Shown piece by piece: positions 1 to 8,948 of a DNA stretch of 64,000 nucleotides; position 1 is the stretch's first letter, and the number at the start of each line of letters is the position of its first letter. The notes under the pieces are model-generated. The model was not told the origin of the DNA. It worked only from the letters and a program-made list of their open reading frames with translations, and did no database searches. Source of the stretch: Candidatus Schekmanbacteria bacterium (GTDB lineage: Bacteria > CSSED10-310 > JACPHN01). The stretch covers positions 1-64,000 of the forward strand of contig JACPHN010000022.1 of NCBI GenBank assembly GCA_016188575.1, read 5' to 3'. Made by a program: the position numbers and the translations under genes.

Positions 1-1266
1 CACCCGGAGCGCTATAGCCAGCCCCGCCTTACCCCCGAACCCTTGCCGATTCATGAGACACGTCCTTGCCAACCGCCGTGCGCATCGGCCACTGTCACGC
101 CACCTGCAACGAAGCTCGTCTGGGGGCATGCAACGCAACACACCCCAGCCCGGCAGGCCATTGGGAGTGGTGACCAGTTGACTGGGTACGTGCAGCGGAT
201 CGCGCCCTCCGCAGGGATGAAGGCCTACAATCTGCGCCTGGAAGCCGAGTCGGCCTCGGGGTTCGTGCTCTCGGTGCCAGTGCAGATTCCCCGGCCCCGG
301 GTGGAAATCACTGACGTCTCTGCCGCGGAGTCGTGCGTGCCCAACCCGGCTGCGATCACGGGCGGGTCCCGGCTGCTGAGGTGCATTCACGTCGATCTGG
401 AGGCGCGAGGGCACAACTTCGCGAGCGGGCCATCCATGGCATGGGACCTGAAAGCGGAACGAACGGGGACGACGGTAGGGAGTTGCTCGGCGGCCACGTG
501 CAGCCACGATTTCGAAATCGGGCCAAGCGCACCGGATTCGTACTTCAATGGGATCGCCGAGGGCGCCGATTTGTCGCGCGTGGAGTCGGCGAAGGCCAAG
601 ACCTGGTTGGATTACACGCCGCGCGTCAGCATCACCTGCAGGCCCTCGGCAACCGCCTCGGACAAGCTCACGCTCAGCACGGTTGCCGATGGTTTTTGTG
701 GTGCGCTATCGTATCGCTGGAACACCGGAGCCACGACCGCCGAGTCCGACGTCCCATTTATCCTTGAGGCAGCTAGCCTTGCAGAGGTGACGATTACCGA
801 CGAGGCGGGTCAACAGGTTCATATTCGCGGCAGTCGATGCAGAAGCAAAAAGGATCCCCTGGGGCTTTCGATTCTGGAGCTCGACAAGCGAGCTCACGGA
901 ATGATGGCGCTGCTACTAGCGCTAGGGCTCAGCCCGAAGCAGCCACCGGCCCCCGAACCGATTCAGTCGTTCCTGGATCTCCTCAAGGGGTGGATCCAGA
1001 GCGCGCCTGCGAGCACTCCTGGGATGCTATCCCAGCGGGCGCAGCGGCTCGACGCCATCCGCGCCGCAGTGGACAAGGCCCCCAAGACCCAGCTTCCGGC
1101 AACGCTGAAGAGCGAGGCTGGCAAGTTGGTCGACGCGGTCAAGTCCGGAAAATACGTTGAAACCCTCGAGCATCAGGCCAAACTCGCCTCGACGGAGTGG
1201 AATCAGGAGGAGTTTCAGCAGGCAGACAAGCTGATGAGTAGCATCCTCCAAGGGAAAACGCCGTAG
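1..1266 (+). CDS. Hypothetical surface/secreted-type protein, 5' end cut by window
   Basis: The frame is open from the first base of the window to a TAG at 1264-1266, so the gene probably starts outside. The first start-like codon inside is a TTG at 43, without a clear ribosome binding site. I do not recognise the family. The middle part, about 300-840, has a beta-rich, Cys-containing composition with a PKD/Ig-like look (WNTGATTAESD followed by a TVTITD-like strand). The last 130 residues switch to Ala/Lys/Gln-rich helical sequence. Such two-part layouts are common in extracellular proteins, but this is only a compositional argument. The gene is followed by a convergent small gene 38 bases away. 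Confidence 0.6.
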   Translation, partial: HPERYSQPRLTPEPLPIHETRPCQPPCASATVTPPATKLVWGHATQHTPARQAIGSGDQLTGYVQRIAPSAGMKAYNLRLEAESASGFVLSVPVQIPRPRVEITDVSAAESCVPNPAAITGGSRLLRCIHVDLEARGHNFASGPSMAWDLKAERTGTTVGSCSAATCSHDFEIGPSAPDSYFNGIAEGADLSRVESAKAKTWLDYTPRVSITCRPSATASDKLTLSTVADGFCGALSYRWNTGATTAESDVPFILEAASLAEVTITDEAGQQVHIRGSRCRSKKDPLGLSILELDKRAHGMMALLLALGLSPKQPPAPEPIQSFLDLLKGWIQSAPASTPGMLSQRAQRLDAIRAAVDKAPKTQLPATLKSEAGKLVDAVKSGKYVETLEHQAKLASTEWNQEEFQQADKLMSSILQGKTP

Positions 1267-1304
1267 GGGTGCCCGAGCTCCCTTGGGGCAGTCGTTGCCG
1301 GCAA

Positions 1305-1631
1305 TCAGTTCCCTGTCTGAAGCTCTTCGACTAGCTGCTTGGTCAGAAGCACGTACTGGTTGTCGGCAACGCGAATGCTGGCACGGCCGATGAGGTTTTC
1401 CGTGATGAGTACGGTGCGACCGTCAGGAAGATTCAGGCTGATGGAGCGTTGGCGCTGAGGGTATTGAAAGGCGCTGGTGGCGTCGAGCTGGGAGAGTGCG
1501 GCCCGGGATTCAGCCTCCGAATAGACACGGGTAATTTGGTGTCGGCCGGCGTGCGCATCGACCGCTAGCAGCGGCACGAGGAGAAGGCTGATGCAGATCG
1601 TGGCAACAGAGGTGAGGTTTCGAGTAGTCAT
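1305..1631 (-). CDS. Small secreted hypothetical protein
   Basis: This is a 108-residue protein starting at the ATG at 1631, chosen because AAAGGAG lies about eight bases upstream and a signal peptide follows directly. The N-terminus has MTTRN, a hydrophobic core (VATICISLLLVPLLAVDA) and a probable signal peptidase site after DAHA. The mature part is about 80 residues with a basic, heptad-like middle and no Cys. It contains an LPDGRTVLITENL strand motif but matches no family I know. The frame extends upstream to 1841, but that extension has no SD and no signal sequence. It is convergent with the preceding gene. Export is the only supported functional statement. Confidence 0.65.
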   Translation of the reverse strand: MTTRNLTSVATICISLLLVPLLAVDAHAGRHQITRVYSEAESRAALSQLDATSAFQYPQRQRSISLNLPDGRTVLITENLIGRASIRVADNQYVLLTKQLVEELQTGN

Positions 1632-2631
1632 GGAGTTGCTCCTTTGGGCCATTTCAGGAAGGGACCTGCTGACATTTCCGCAGCCCACCGTGCAGGGAAT
1701 GCGCCAGCGCGTCGACCCGAGAAGGGATCTCGCAGAGTGGCGGGAAACGGCGGGTTGATGCGGAGATCGGGAGGATGCGCAGGAGTGGGCACTAGCGGTC
1801 CGGAGTGGGCAGTGCCGGCGGAGACCGACAAAGTCGGTCACGACGTTTTTCGTCGTCTCGCGCGACGCGGATGGATGCGAAAACGCGGTGAGGCGTCGGT
1901 GGATGACCTGCTACGACGTCTCGGCCCGGACATCTTTTGAACGCTGGCGCGCGTCGATGTTGGTGGCATCCTCGCGGCGAAAGCCGGCCTTCCGGCACGC
2001 CGCGGCGGCGACCGGCACCGTGACCGGCGGCGCCGGCGGTGCGGACGCTGCCACCGGCCGACCGCGACGGGATCCCCCGCCTTGCGCCTCGATTGAAAAG
2101 CGGGGCGGGCGCGGCGACTGAGACCGGTCACCGCGCCCCATTTGTTTTCAGCCCGTGGCGGCGAGCCTACGCGCGCGCAACCGTCAAGGTGGGCCGGTAC
2201 GGGAAGCGAGCTGGCGTCGAACGGATACACCGCGCGCCGCCAGCGGAAAGGGAATGGTCGTTCTGGTTGACAATACCGAGACTCGGTAAGACCGGGCATC
2301 GCGCTTGACAGCGCCCGCCTCCGGATGCAACAATGGCGCCCCACCGTACGAGAAGCAGCGTGCTGGCATCATCGATCCCATTGCCCTGGTGGATGAGCTC
2401 GGAACCGCTCACGTGCTTGCGACACCCAAGACGACGCAACGAAGTGGATGAGGTGAGCCGACGTCCCACGACGGGGAGAGCTTTGATGCGGCCGGTTCAA
2501 GGCGCTGCCCAGTAGCAGCCGCACTGATCGGGCGCCAAACCGTAGGTGTGCGGAGGGCGGGCAGGGCGCAAAATCCAGCTCGTCTGAGAACGGTCCCGGA
2601 GCGCAGTCGCGCCATCAACACAGTATGAGCC
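1632..2631. other. 1-kb intergenic stretch without a convincing gene
   Basis: Open frames in this stretch run on both strands and are Arg/Pro/Ala-rich, as expected for chance frames in GC-rich DNA. None has an SD, a signal sequence or recognisable motifs. It contains a hairpin around 2075-2110 with the loop tcgattgaaaa (annotated separately) and a perfect small inverted repeat accgag-a-ctcggt near 2273-2285. Two TTGACA hexamers, near 2267 and 2305, could be -35 boxes, but neither has a good -10 at the right distance. No tRNA or rRNA was seen. Confidence 0.5.
2075..2125. repeat. Hairpin repeat, left flank of AT-rich block
   Basis: The sequence tcgattgaaaa (2089-2099) is flanked by complementary CCCCGC and GCGGGG arms and followed by gcgcggcgactg. 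A related hairpin with the same loop (tcgattgaaaa) and the same trailing cgcggcgactg occurs at 6120-6157, on the other side of the two AT-rich acyltransferase genes. The copies differ by about nine bases between loop and tail. They could be REP-like elements or remnants of an integration boundary. Confidence 0.45.
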
Positions 2632-4140
2632 ATGCTGTTTAGTTCCTTGGTGTTCATCTTCAACTTCTTGCCTATTGTTATAATCCTGTATTATCTTCTC
2701 AATAGCAAGTACAGGAATGCGTTTCTCCTTCTGTCAAGCCTGTTATTCTACGCCTGGGGTGAGGGAAGATATGTTTTTGTAATGATATTGTCTTCCGCGA
2801 TTGATTATATTTGCGGCCTTATCATATACAATTCCAGAAAACGAGTCAGTGTTTACAACTCTGATACAGAACTCAGGCGCGCGAAAACCATTCAGCGCCT
2901 TTTTCTATCCGCATCGATATTCGGAAATCTTGGGTTATTGTTCTTCTTCAAGTATTTTGAATTTGGGATCGCCAACATCAATGCTGCTGCGCAGCTTGTT
3001 GGTGCCAATTCTCCATTTATTAGTACCTCATTTTCCGTCATATTGCCGCTGGGAATCAGTTTTTATACCTTCCAGTCCATGAGCTACACGATCGACGTGT
3101 ATCGTGGAGAAGTCGAGGCAACCAGCAATATCGTAGATTTTGCTTGTTTTGTCACGCTCTTTCCACAATTGGTCGCAGGACCGATCGTGCGCTATAAAGA
3201 TCTTGCATGCGAGTTGAAGGATCGGGAGTGCTCGATATCCGCTTTTTCCGACGGTGTAGCCCGGTTCACGACGGGATTGGGCAAGAAGGTATTGATTTCC
3301 AATGTAGTTGCGAAGCCAGCAGACGTGATCTTCGGACTTCCTGCCGCGGATCTTACATTTGAGCTTGCCTGGCTCGGCGCTCTATGCTACACTCTACAGA
3401 TCTATTTCGACTTCTCCGGGTACTCGGACATGGCGATCGGCCTGGGCAGGATGTTTGGCTTTCACTTCCCCGAGAATTTCAACTATCCGTACGCTGCAAA
3501 ATCCATAAAGGATTTCTGGAGGCGCTGGCACATATCACTCTCAACGTGGTTTCGCGACTATTTGTACGTTTCACTTGGCGGCAATAGACAGTCGGTTCGC
3601 AGGACATACTTTAATCTGATCACGGTGTTCTTCATTTGCGGACTATGGCACGGAGCAAGCTGGAATTTTGTCGTATGGGGGTTGTTTCATGGAGTATTTC
3701 TTGCCGGTGAGCGGACGTCAGCGGGCAGAGCTCTGGAAAAATTGCCGTCTCCTATAAGAAGCGTTTATGTCATGCTAGTTGTCATCACGGGCTGGGTGTT
3801 CTTTCGCGCTGACACGCTGGGATCCGCCCTCTCATTTCTGGCGGCCATGGTTGGCGCCGGCGCCGAGGTATCGGCGGGATGGCCCACAAGACAGCTCATC
3901 AACCCCGAATTGGTGACCATAATGATATGCGGAGCGATCTTGTCTGCTCCGGTCATCAATCATGTTGGCACGGTTCACAAATATCTGACCTCAATCGCAG
4001 GGAAGGCTCAACCGATGGGCGATGTCGTGCGATTTTCTGGCGCTGTTTTGCGGACTGCCTGGGTTGCATCAATATTCGTCCTTGCGGTTGCGAGCTTGAC
4101 TGGCGATGTGTACAATCCTTTCATATATTTCCGATTCTAG
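2632..4140 (+). CDS. MBOAT-family O-acyltransferase (AlgI-like)
   Basis: This is a 502-residue multispanning membrane protein of the MBOAT family, AlgI type. In alginate and other polysaccharide systems AlgI-like proteins carry acyl groups across the inner membrane for periplasmic O-acetylation. The N-terminus MLFSSLVFIFNFLPIVIILY is the usual AlgI-like opening. The conserved region QIYFDFSGYSDMAIGLGRMFG lies around residues 263-283, and the active-site histidine lies in CGLWHGASWNF around residue 340, with a second His in WGLFHG. Length is normal for the family. Coding sequence is clearly AT-richer than its neighbours, which suggests recent transfer. The next gene encodes the expected periplasmic partner. 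The acceptor polysaccharide is unknown. Confidence 0.92.
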   Translation: MLFSSLVFIFNFLPIVIILYYLLNSKYRNAFLLLSSLLFYAWGEGRYVFVMILSSAIDYICGLIIYNSRKRVSVYNSDTELRRAKTIQRLFLSASIFGNLGLLFFFKYFEFGIANINAAAQLVGANSPFISTSFSVILPLGISFYTFQSMSYTIDVYRGEVEATSNIVDFACFVTLFPQLVAGPIVRYKDLACELKDRECSISAFSDGVARFTTGLGKKVLISNVVAKPADVIFGLPAADLTFELAWLGALCYTLQIYFDFSGYSDMAIGLGRMFGFHFPENFNYPYAAKSIKDFWRRWHISLSTWFRDYLYVSLGGNRQSVRRTYFNLITVFFICGLWHGASWNFVVWGLFHGVFLAGERTSAGRALEKLPSPIRSVYVMLVVITGWVFFRADTLGSALSFLAAMVGAGAEVSAGWPTRQLINPELVTIMICGAILSAPVINHVGTVHKYLTSIAGKAQPMGDVVRFSGAVLRTAWVASIFVLAVASLTGDVYNPFIYFRF

Positions 4141-4224
4141 ATCCATCTCTGGTTGCGATTGTCTATAGTACACTGGACCGCCTGAATAGGTCCCACCCCA
4201 CACATCCGCGATTCGTTGTAGCCC

Positions 4225-6069
4225 ATGAGCTCATCGCAAGAACGTGACAATGACCCTGCTGCCACCCCCGCGCCAAAACCCGGTCGAATGCTCCGCCTTG
4301 CGGCTGCGGTACTCTCCGCCGGAGCCACGCTGGCGTGTCTGTGGGCGTTGGCCTCCGTTTTTGGTCTGGCAAGCGCGCTCGGCGCGGTGGTTGTAAGGGT
4401 TCAGGTCAAGAGCCAGTTTCGCGGACCATTCGAGGTCCGGGCCATGGATGGTCACGGGACAGAGCTGGCGCGCAGCATTCCTCTCTATGTAGGCAAGCAG
4501 ACGTCCGCCTTTTTTGCGGGTCTGCCGGGAGTCGCGTTCGAGAAACTGGAGATCGGGTTCGGGGATGATACGAAAGCCACCGCGCTGCAGTTGGAGAGGA
4601 TATGGCTGGCATCTCGGTTCGGCTGGGCGGATTTCAAGAGGGCAACGCTGGCGAGCGCTCTGGTCGCCGGACGGCATGTCTTGCGCACCGCTCTCGATGG
4701 ACCGCAGGTCGTGGTGGAGTCGGAACCCGGACGCGCCTCTGTTGTTATCACGTCCTCGGCGTTGCGAGACTTTTCGCAACAGTGGTCAAGCCGCCGAACG
4801 CGACTTTTAGCTGAGATTTTCGTCGCATCTGCCATACTAATGGCTGCAATATCATATTTGTCTCCTTTGTCATCGTGGATCGCAACGAGGCTCTCCGAGG
4901 CTGTCGTCCTGTCCGCGCTGTTCATTGGCGCCATTGTTTTTCCGCAAGTAAATGATTGGGTAAGCGCATTCCCAGATCTGGAATCGACGGATCAAAGGGT
5001 ACTAGCACGAAAACCGCGTCTGTTAGAAAACGGGTCTATTCGCAGCGTATTCCCAGAGGAATATGAGCAGTTTTTTAATGACAATATGACAATCCGCAAT
5101 AGACTAGTGCGGCTCAATAGCATCATCAGAGTTTTCTTGCTCCACCATTCTCCAGTAGATGATGTCGTCGTTGGTAAGGATGGTTGGTTATTCTACGCCG
5201 GCGAAGGCATATTGGATTATACAGAGGGACGACCACCATTTTCGGATGATCAGATCGAACTTTGGCAATCATCTCTCAGGAACCTCCGTAATACCCTGTC
5301 ATCTTGTGGAGTTGCATTTTACTTCGTGGCCGTGCCAAACACACAGTCGATCTATCCGGATCGCCTGCCGGATGGTATCGTTCCCGCAGCAACAACACGA
5401 CGGGACCAACTCTATGAATCGCTCCATCGTTCGGGTATTGATACCATTGATATTGAGACGCCTTTGCTAAATGCGCGTGATGATGTGCCGTTCTTGTATT
5501 CAAAAGTTGGCACTCATTGGAATGGGTACGGTGCATTCATCGCCATGAAGAGCATAGTACAACGCCTCTCGGAACGTTTCGCCGCGCTGACCAGTCTGAA
5601 CCAGTCGCTGCTCGGACGCTATGTTGCGGCTCGGCCCACTGATGTCGGTTTGCTCAACATGCTCTCATTACCCACCGACTTGCTGCAAGCGGATGACGGT
5701 GGTGACGTGTCCCTGGGTCATTCGATCCGCGCGCAATCGCATCCCGCGCCATCATACGTCCCAAAATCGCTGCGGCCTGTCCTGTACGCGCAGAGCGACT
5801 CAAACCTTCCCAAAGCCATCATCCTTCGCGATTCTTTCGGTATTCAGCTTGCCCCGCTTATGGCCGAGGCTTTCCAGCGTTCGCTGTTCTTGTGGAGCTG
5901 GAGGTACACCGAGGAAATCGGCGAGATCGTGCGGCGAGAACGGCCTGATGTAGTGATCTGGATGATCGTGGAGCGCGCCTTGCAAGGATCCGGAGCAGCG
6001 CCTCCAGATCCCCAGGCGGTGGCGGCATCCGCATCGGACCTGGAGCACGCGTATGCTCGCCCCGAGTGA
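4225..6069 (+). CDS. AlgJ/AlgX-like SGNH acetyltransferase with extended N-terminus
   Basis: This 614-residue protein has an N-terminal TM helix (about 20-45), a roughly 140-residue beta-rich periplasmic segment, further hydrophobic segments (about 195-245), and an AlgJ/AlgX-type SGNH-like domain from about residue 305 (VGKDGWLFYAGEG). In this family the domain moves acetyl groups from the AlgI-like partner onto a polysaccharide. The Ser motif ILRDSFG is present near residue 535. The usual D-x-H-W motif reads VGTHWNGYGA (around 427-436), so the Asp is replaced by Gly while His is kept. The extra N-terminal domain is not part of standard AlgJ. Composition is AT-rich in the middle. It follows the AlgI-like gene by 84 bases on the same strand. 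Confidence 0.85.
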   Translation: MSSSQERDNDPAATPAPKPGRMLRLAAAVLSAGATLACLWALASVFGLASALGAVVVRVQVKSQFRGPFEVRAMDGHGTELARSIPLYVGKQTSAFFAGLPGVAFEKLEIGFGDDTKATALQLERIWLASRFGWADFKRATLASALVAGRHVLRTALDGPQVVVESEPGRASVVITSSALRDFSQQWSSRRTRLLAEIFVASAILMAAISYLSPLSSWIATRLSEAVVLSALFIGAIVFPQVNDWVSAFPDLESTDQRVLARKPRLLENGSIRSVFPEEYEQFFNDNMTIRNRLVRLNSIIRVFLLHHSPVDDVVVGKDGWLFYAGEGILDYTEGRPPFSDDQIELWQSSLRNLRNTLSSCGVAFYFVAVPNTQSIYPDRLPDGIVPAATTRRDQLYESLHRSGIDTIDIETPLLNARDDVPFLYSKVGTHWNGYGAFIAMKSIVQRLSERFAALTSLNQSLLGRYVAARPTDVGLLNMLSLPTDLLQADDGGDVSLGHSIRAQSHPAPSYVPKSLRPVLYAQSDSNLPKAIILRDSFGIQLAPLMAEAFQRSLFLWSWRYTEEIGEIVRRERPDVVIWMIVERALQGSGAAPPDPQAVAASASDLEHAYARPE

Positions 6070-6119
6070 CGGCGTTTCGCCGATTCGTCTATGCTGTGGC
6101 GGCCGACTTTGACGGACCC

Positions 6120-6157
6120 TGCGCCGCGCGCTTTCGATTGAAAAAACGCGGCGACTG
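6120..6157. repeat. Hairpin repeat, right flank of AT-rich block
   Basis: Perfect arms CGCCGCG and CGCGGCG enclose a core with TTTC/GAAA pairing around gatt. The loop tcgattgaaaa and trailing cgcggcgactg match the hairpin at 2075-2125. It could act as a terminator for the acyltransferase pair, but no U-tract follows, so a REP-like repeat is more likely. Confidence 0.45.
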
Positions 6158-6265
6158 TGGTATGGACACCGACCAGCCCAGCACCTGCGCCCGGCGCTCC
6201 GCGGCGGATCAGCTTTCGTGGTGGGCATGGCCCTGAACGTGACCTGGCCCCGTAGGAGAATAACC

Positions 6266-7633
6266 GTGCAGATGACGTGTACCAGCGAATCGACGAAGGG
6301 ACCGTACCGACACCTCTGGCGGCACGGCAGTCAGCGCCGCGCGACGACATTCTGCGCGTGGGCACTCCTGGCATTGGCGACGGTGGCGCTGCCGTCCTGC
6401 ACGCGGACCGGCAATGGGGACGGTGCAGGCGCCGCGAGCGATCTCTACATCGGGCTCGCCGGACCGATGACGGGAAGCGCCGCCGAGTATGGCGCGATGA
6501 TGAAGAGTGGCGCCGAGCTCGCGCAGGACGAGCTCAACGCGGGCAACGCGTTTGGCGGCAAGAAGCTCCAGCTTGTCACCGGCGATGATCAGAGCAAGAA
6601 CGATCAGGCCAAGCTTGTCGCCAAGAAGCTCGCCGAGGACCAGCGCGTCTCCGTGGTGGTGGGTCACTTCAATTCCACGTGCAGTCTCGCCGGCAAGGAT
6701 ACGTACAAACGCGCAGGCGTCGTGCAGTTTTCACCGGGCTCCACCAACGTCAACGTCTGCAAGGGCAGCGAATGGACTTTCAGGAACCTCTACCACGACG
6801 AGTTCCAGGGGCAGTTTCTGGCGCGCTATGCGAAGAACGTGCTGCACGCGCAGCGCATCGCCGTTTTCTATGACAATGACGACTATGGCATCGGGCTCAA
6901 GGATGCTCTCGTCACAGAGGCCAAGGCGCTGGGCATCGAGGTGCTCCGGGAGGAGAGTTACGTCCGTGAGAAGACGCTGGACTACTCGGCGGCCCTCGAC
7001 ACCGTCGCGGGCCTGGCGCCGGACCTGATCGTCGTTTCGGGGCTGTACAACGAGGCCGGTGCGATCATGAAGCAGGCGAGAGCCAAGGGAATAACGGCGC
7101 CGTTCATCGGCGGTGATGGTCTGTTGAGCAGCGGCCTGGTGGACATCGGCGGACCCGCCGTGGAAGGGGCCGTAGTTTCGTGCCCCTTCATTTTTGACGA
7201 TGCGGTTGGCACACCCCGGTCCAAGGCATTTCGTGAGGCGTTCAGGAAGCGTTTCAACAAGGAGCCGGACACCTGGGCGGCGCTGTCGTACGACGCCGTC
7301 ATGATGTCAGCGGCGGCCATTGCCAAGGTCGGAACAGACCGCAAGGCCATCCGCGACTACTTCGCCTCAATCGACACAGAAGCGGAGGCGTTCCAGGGCG
7401 TTACGGGTCCGACGTACTTCGACGCGAACGGCGACTGCCTGAAGCCGGCCTACATGGCCCTGGTCAAGGATGGACATTTCGTGGCGGCGCCCGTGCAGAT
7501 GAGCACGGACGGTACACCGCACGCGGTCGGTGACGGCGGTGGCGCCCCGGCTCCGGAGGCGGCGGCACCTCCCGCCGAGGCCGTGCCAGCCACGCCGCGG
7601 CCGGCGGGGGCAGGCGGAAAGGCCCGCGAGTAG
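6266..7633 (+). CDS. Branched-chain amino acid-type ABC transporter substrate-binding lipoprotein
   Basis: This 455-residue protein is a LivJ/LivK-like periplasmic binding protein (type 1 fold). The GTG at 6266 is chosen as start because AGGAGAA lies six bases upstream; an ATG at 6218 in the same frame lacks an SD. A hydrophobic stretch ends in the lipobox LPSC (about residue 42), so it should be a lipoprotein. The mature part shows family landmarks YIGLAGPMTGSAAEYGAMMKSGAELA, VVVGHFNSTCSLAG and FIGGDGLLSSG. The last 40 residues are an Ala/Pro-rich tail. It opens the operon with permease and ATPase genes. The ligand could be amino acids, amides or aromatic compounds and cannot be read from sequence. 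Confidence 0.9.
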   Translation: MQMTCTSESTKGPYRHLWRHGSQRRATTFCAWALLALATVALPSCTRTGNGDGAGAASDLYIGLAGPMTGSAAEYGAMMKSGAELAQDELNAGNAFGGKKLQLVTGDDQSKNDQAKLVAKKLAEDQRVSVVVGHFNSTCSLAGKDTYKRAGVVQFSPGSTNVNVCKGSEWTFRNLYHDEFQGQFLARYAKNVLHAQRIAVFYDNDDYGIGLKDALVTEAKALGIEVLREESYVREKTLDYSAALDTVAGLAPDLIVVSGLYNEAGAIMKQARAKGITAPFIGGDGLLSSGLVDIGGPAVEGAVVSCPFIFDDAVGTPRSKAFREAFRKRFNKEPDTWAALSYDAVMMSAAAIAKVGTDRKAIRDYFASIDTEAEAFQGVTGPTYFDANGDCLKPAYMALVKDGHFVAAPVQMSTDGTPHAVGDGGGAPAPEAAAPPAEAVPATPRPAGAGGKARE

Positions 7634-7694
7634 CGGCGGCGCGGCGCCATTCGACCGGGGCGCCAGGGGCCGCCCAGCATCCGCTGAGAATCGC

Positions 7695-8948
7695 GTGGAG
7701 ATTACCCCGACCACATTGTTCTTGCGCCAGGCGGCCAACGCCGCCACGCTGGGTGCAGTTTATGCGCTCATCGCCGTCGGCTACACCATGGTCTACGGCA
7801 TCGCTCAGCTCATCAATTTCGCCCATGGCGAAATCTACATGCTGGGCGCCTTCCTCGGGATCTTGTTCATCGGCGCGGGAATGTCTTTCCCGGTCGCGAT
7901 GCTGCTTTCGATGGCTTCCTGCGCGGCGGTTGGCGTCGCCGTCGACCGCGTCGCCTACCGGCCGTTGCGCTCCTCGCCCCGGCTGGCGCCACTGATCACC
8001 GCCATCGCCGTAAGCCTGATCCTCCAGAATGTCGCGATGCTCGTGTGGGGTGCCGAGCAGCGGCCATTCCCCGACCTTCGTCCGGAAGTGGAGTACGCCA
8101 TGCCACAAGCTGCGAGTGCCGACAGCAATGGCGAGTGGGTGGCGGGACGGCGGTGGCTCGAAGCGTTCGATGCCGCGCTGCGGAACCGCATTGCCGCGGG
8201 GGTCGAGCGCCGAAGCGCGGGGACACCGGTGCTACCTGAGGCGACGCTCCGTCTGCTAGCGGAAAACGGCGAGCTGGTTGGACTGCGCGTTTCCTTCGCG
8301 TCCGGGACGAAAATCGCGGCGTCGCGCCCCACCTTGCAAGCGGCGAGCCAGGAGGCGTGCCGGGTCGTGGGAATTCCGGCGCGACCCGGCATCATCGCAG
8401 AGTCTCGCCTCGTGCACTGGCTCGAAGCCCCGGCATTCTCCGTACTGCGCGCCGTCGTGACCTGGAAAGTCGTGCTGATCTGGGTCATCACCTCGGTGAT
8501 GATGCTGGTCCTCGAGCTCATCGTGCTGAAGACGCGCCTCGGACGCGCCATGCGCGCCTGCGCCCTGGATCGCACCACCGCGGCGCTGATGGGCGTCAAC
8601 GTCAATGCCGTGATCGCCTGTGCTTTCGCGATCGGCTCGGCCATGGCCGCTGTCGCGGGGCTGCTGTACGGCCTGTATCTCGGGTCGGGAATCTACTTTC
8701 GCATGGGAACTTACGCCGGGGTCGTCGCGTTTGCCGCGGCCGTGCTCGGCGGCATCGGCAACCTGCGCGGCGCCATGCTCGGCGGTCTTCTGCTTGGCAT
8801 CGTGCAGGTATTTACCAAGGCATACGTGACAGACTGGCTGGGGATCGACTCCTCGTACGACATCGCCTTTGCATTTCTTGTGCTGATTCTCGTCATCCTG
8901 GTGCGCCCCAGCGGGCTGCTTGGCACGCCTGGAGCGGAGCGCGCGTGA
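7695..8948 (+). CDS. livH: LivH-type ABC transporter permease with large insertion
   Basis: This 417-residue inner membrane permease begins VEITPTTLFLRQAANAATLG at the GTG at 7695. The start is chosen by alignment with the usual LivH N-terminus, preceded only by a weak GAGAA. Landmarks are GYTMVYGIAQLINFAHGE (about 27-44) and, after the insertion, RLGRAMRACALD with the EAA-like segment. LivH proteins are normally about 290-310 residues. Here about 120 soluble residues, roughly 118-245, sit between LVWGAEQRPFP and VVTWKVVLIW, without any obvious membrane segment. The stop TGA overlaps the next ATG (TGATG), indicating translational coupling. Confidence 0.88.
   Translation: MEITPTTLFLRQAANAATLGAVYALIAVGYTMVYGIAQLINFAHGEIYMLGAFLGILFIGAGMSFPVAMLLSMASCAAVGVAVDRVAYRPLRSSPRLAPLITAIAVSLILQNVAMLVWGAEQRPFPDLRPEVEYAMPQAASADSNGEWVAGRRWLEAFDAALRNRIAAGVERRSAGTPVLPEATLRLLAENGELVGLRVSFASGTKIAASRPTLQAASQEACRVVGIPARPGIIAESRLVHWLEAPAFSVLRAVVTWKVVLIWVITSVMMLVLELIVLKTRLGRAMRACALDRTTAALMGVNVNAVIACAFAIGSAMAAVAGLLYGLYLGSGIYFRMGTYAGVVAFAAAVLGGIGNLRGAMLGGLLLGIVQVFTKAYVTDWLGIDSSYDIAFAFLVLILVILVRPSGLLGTPGAERA

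Noticed and set aside
1838-2381. Overlapping minus-strand frames in the 1.6-2.6 kb gap
   Set aside because: No SD, no signal peptide, and composition typical of chance frames in GC-rich DNA.
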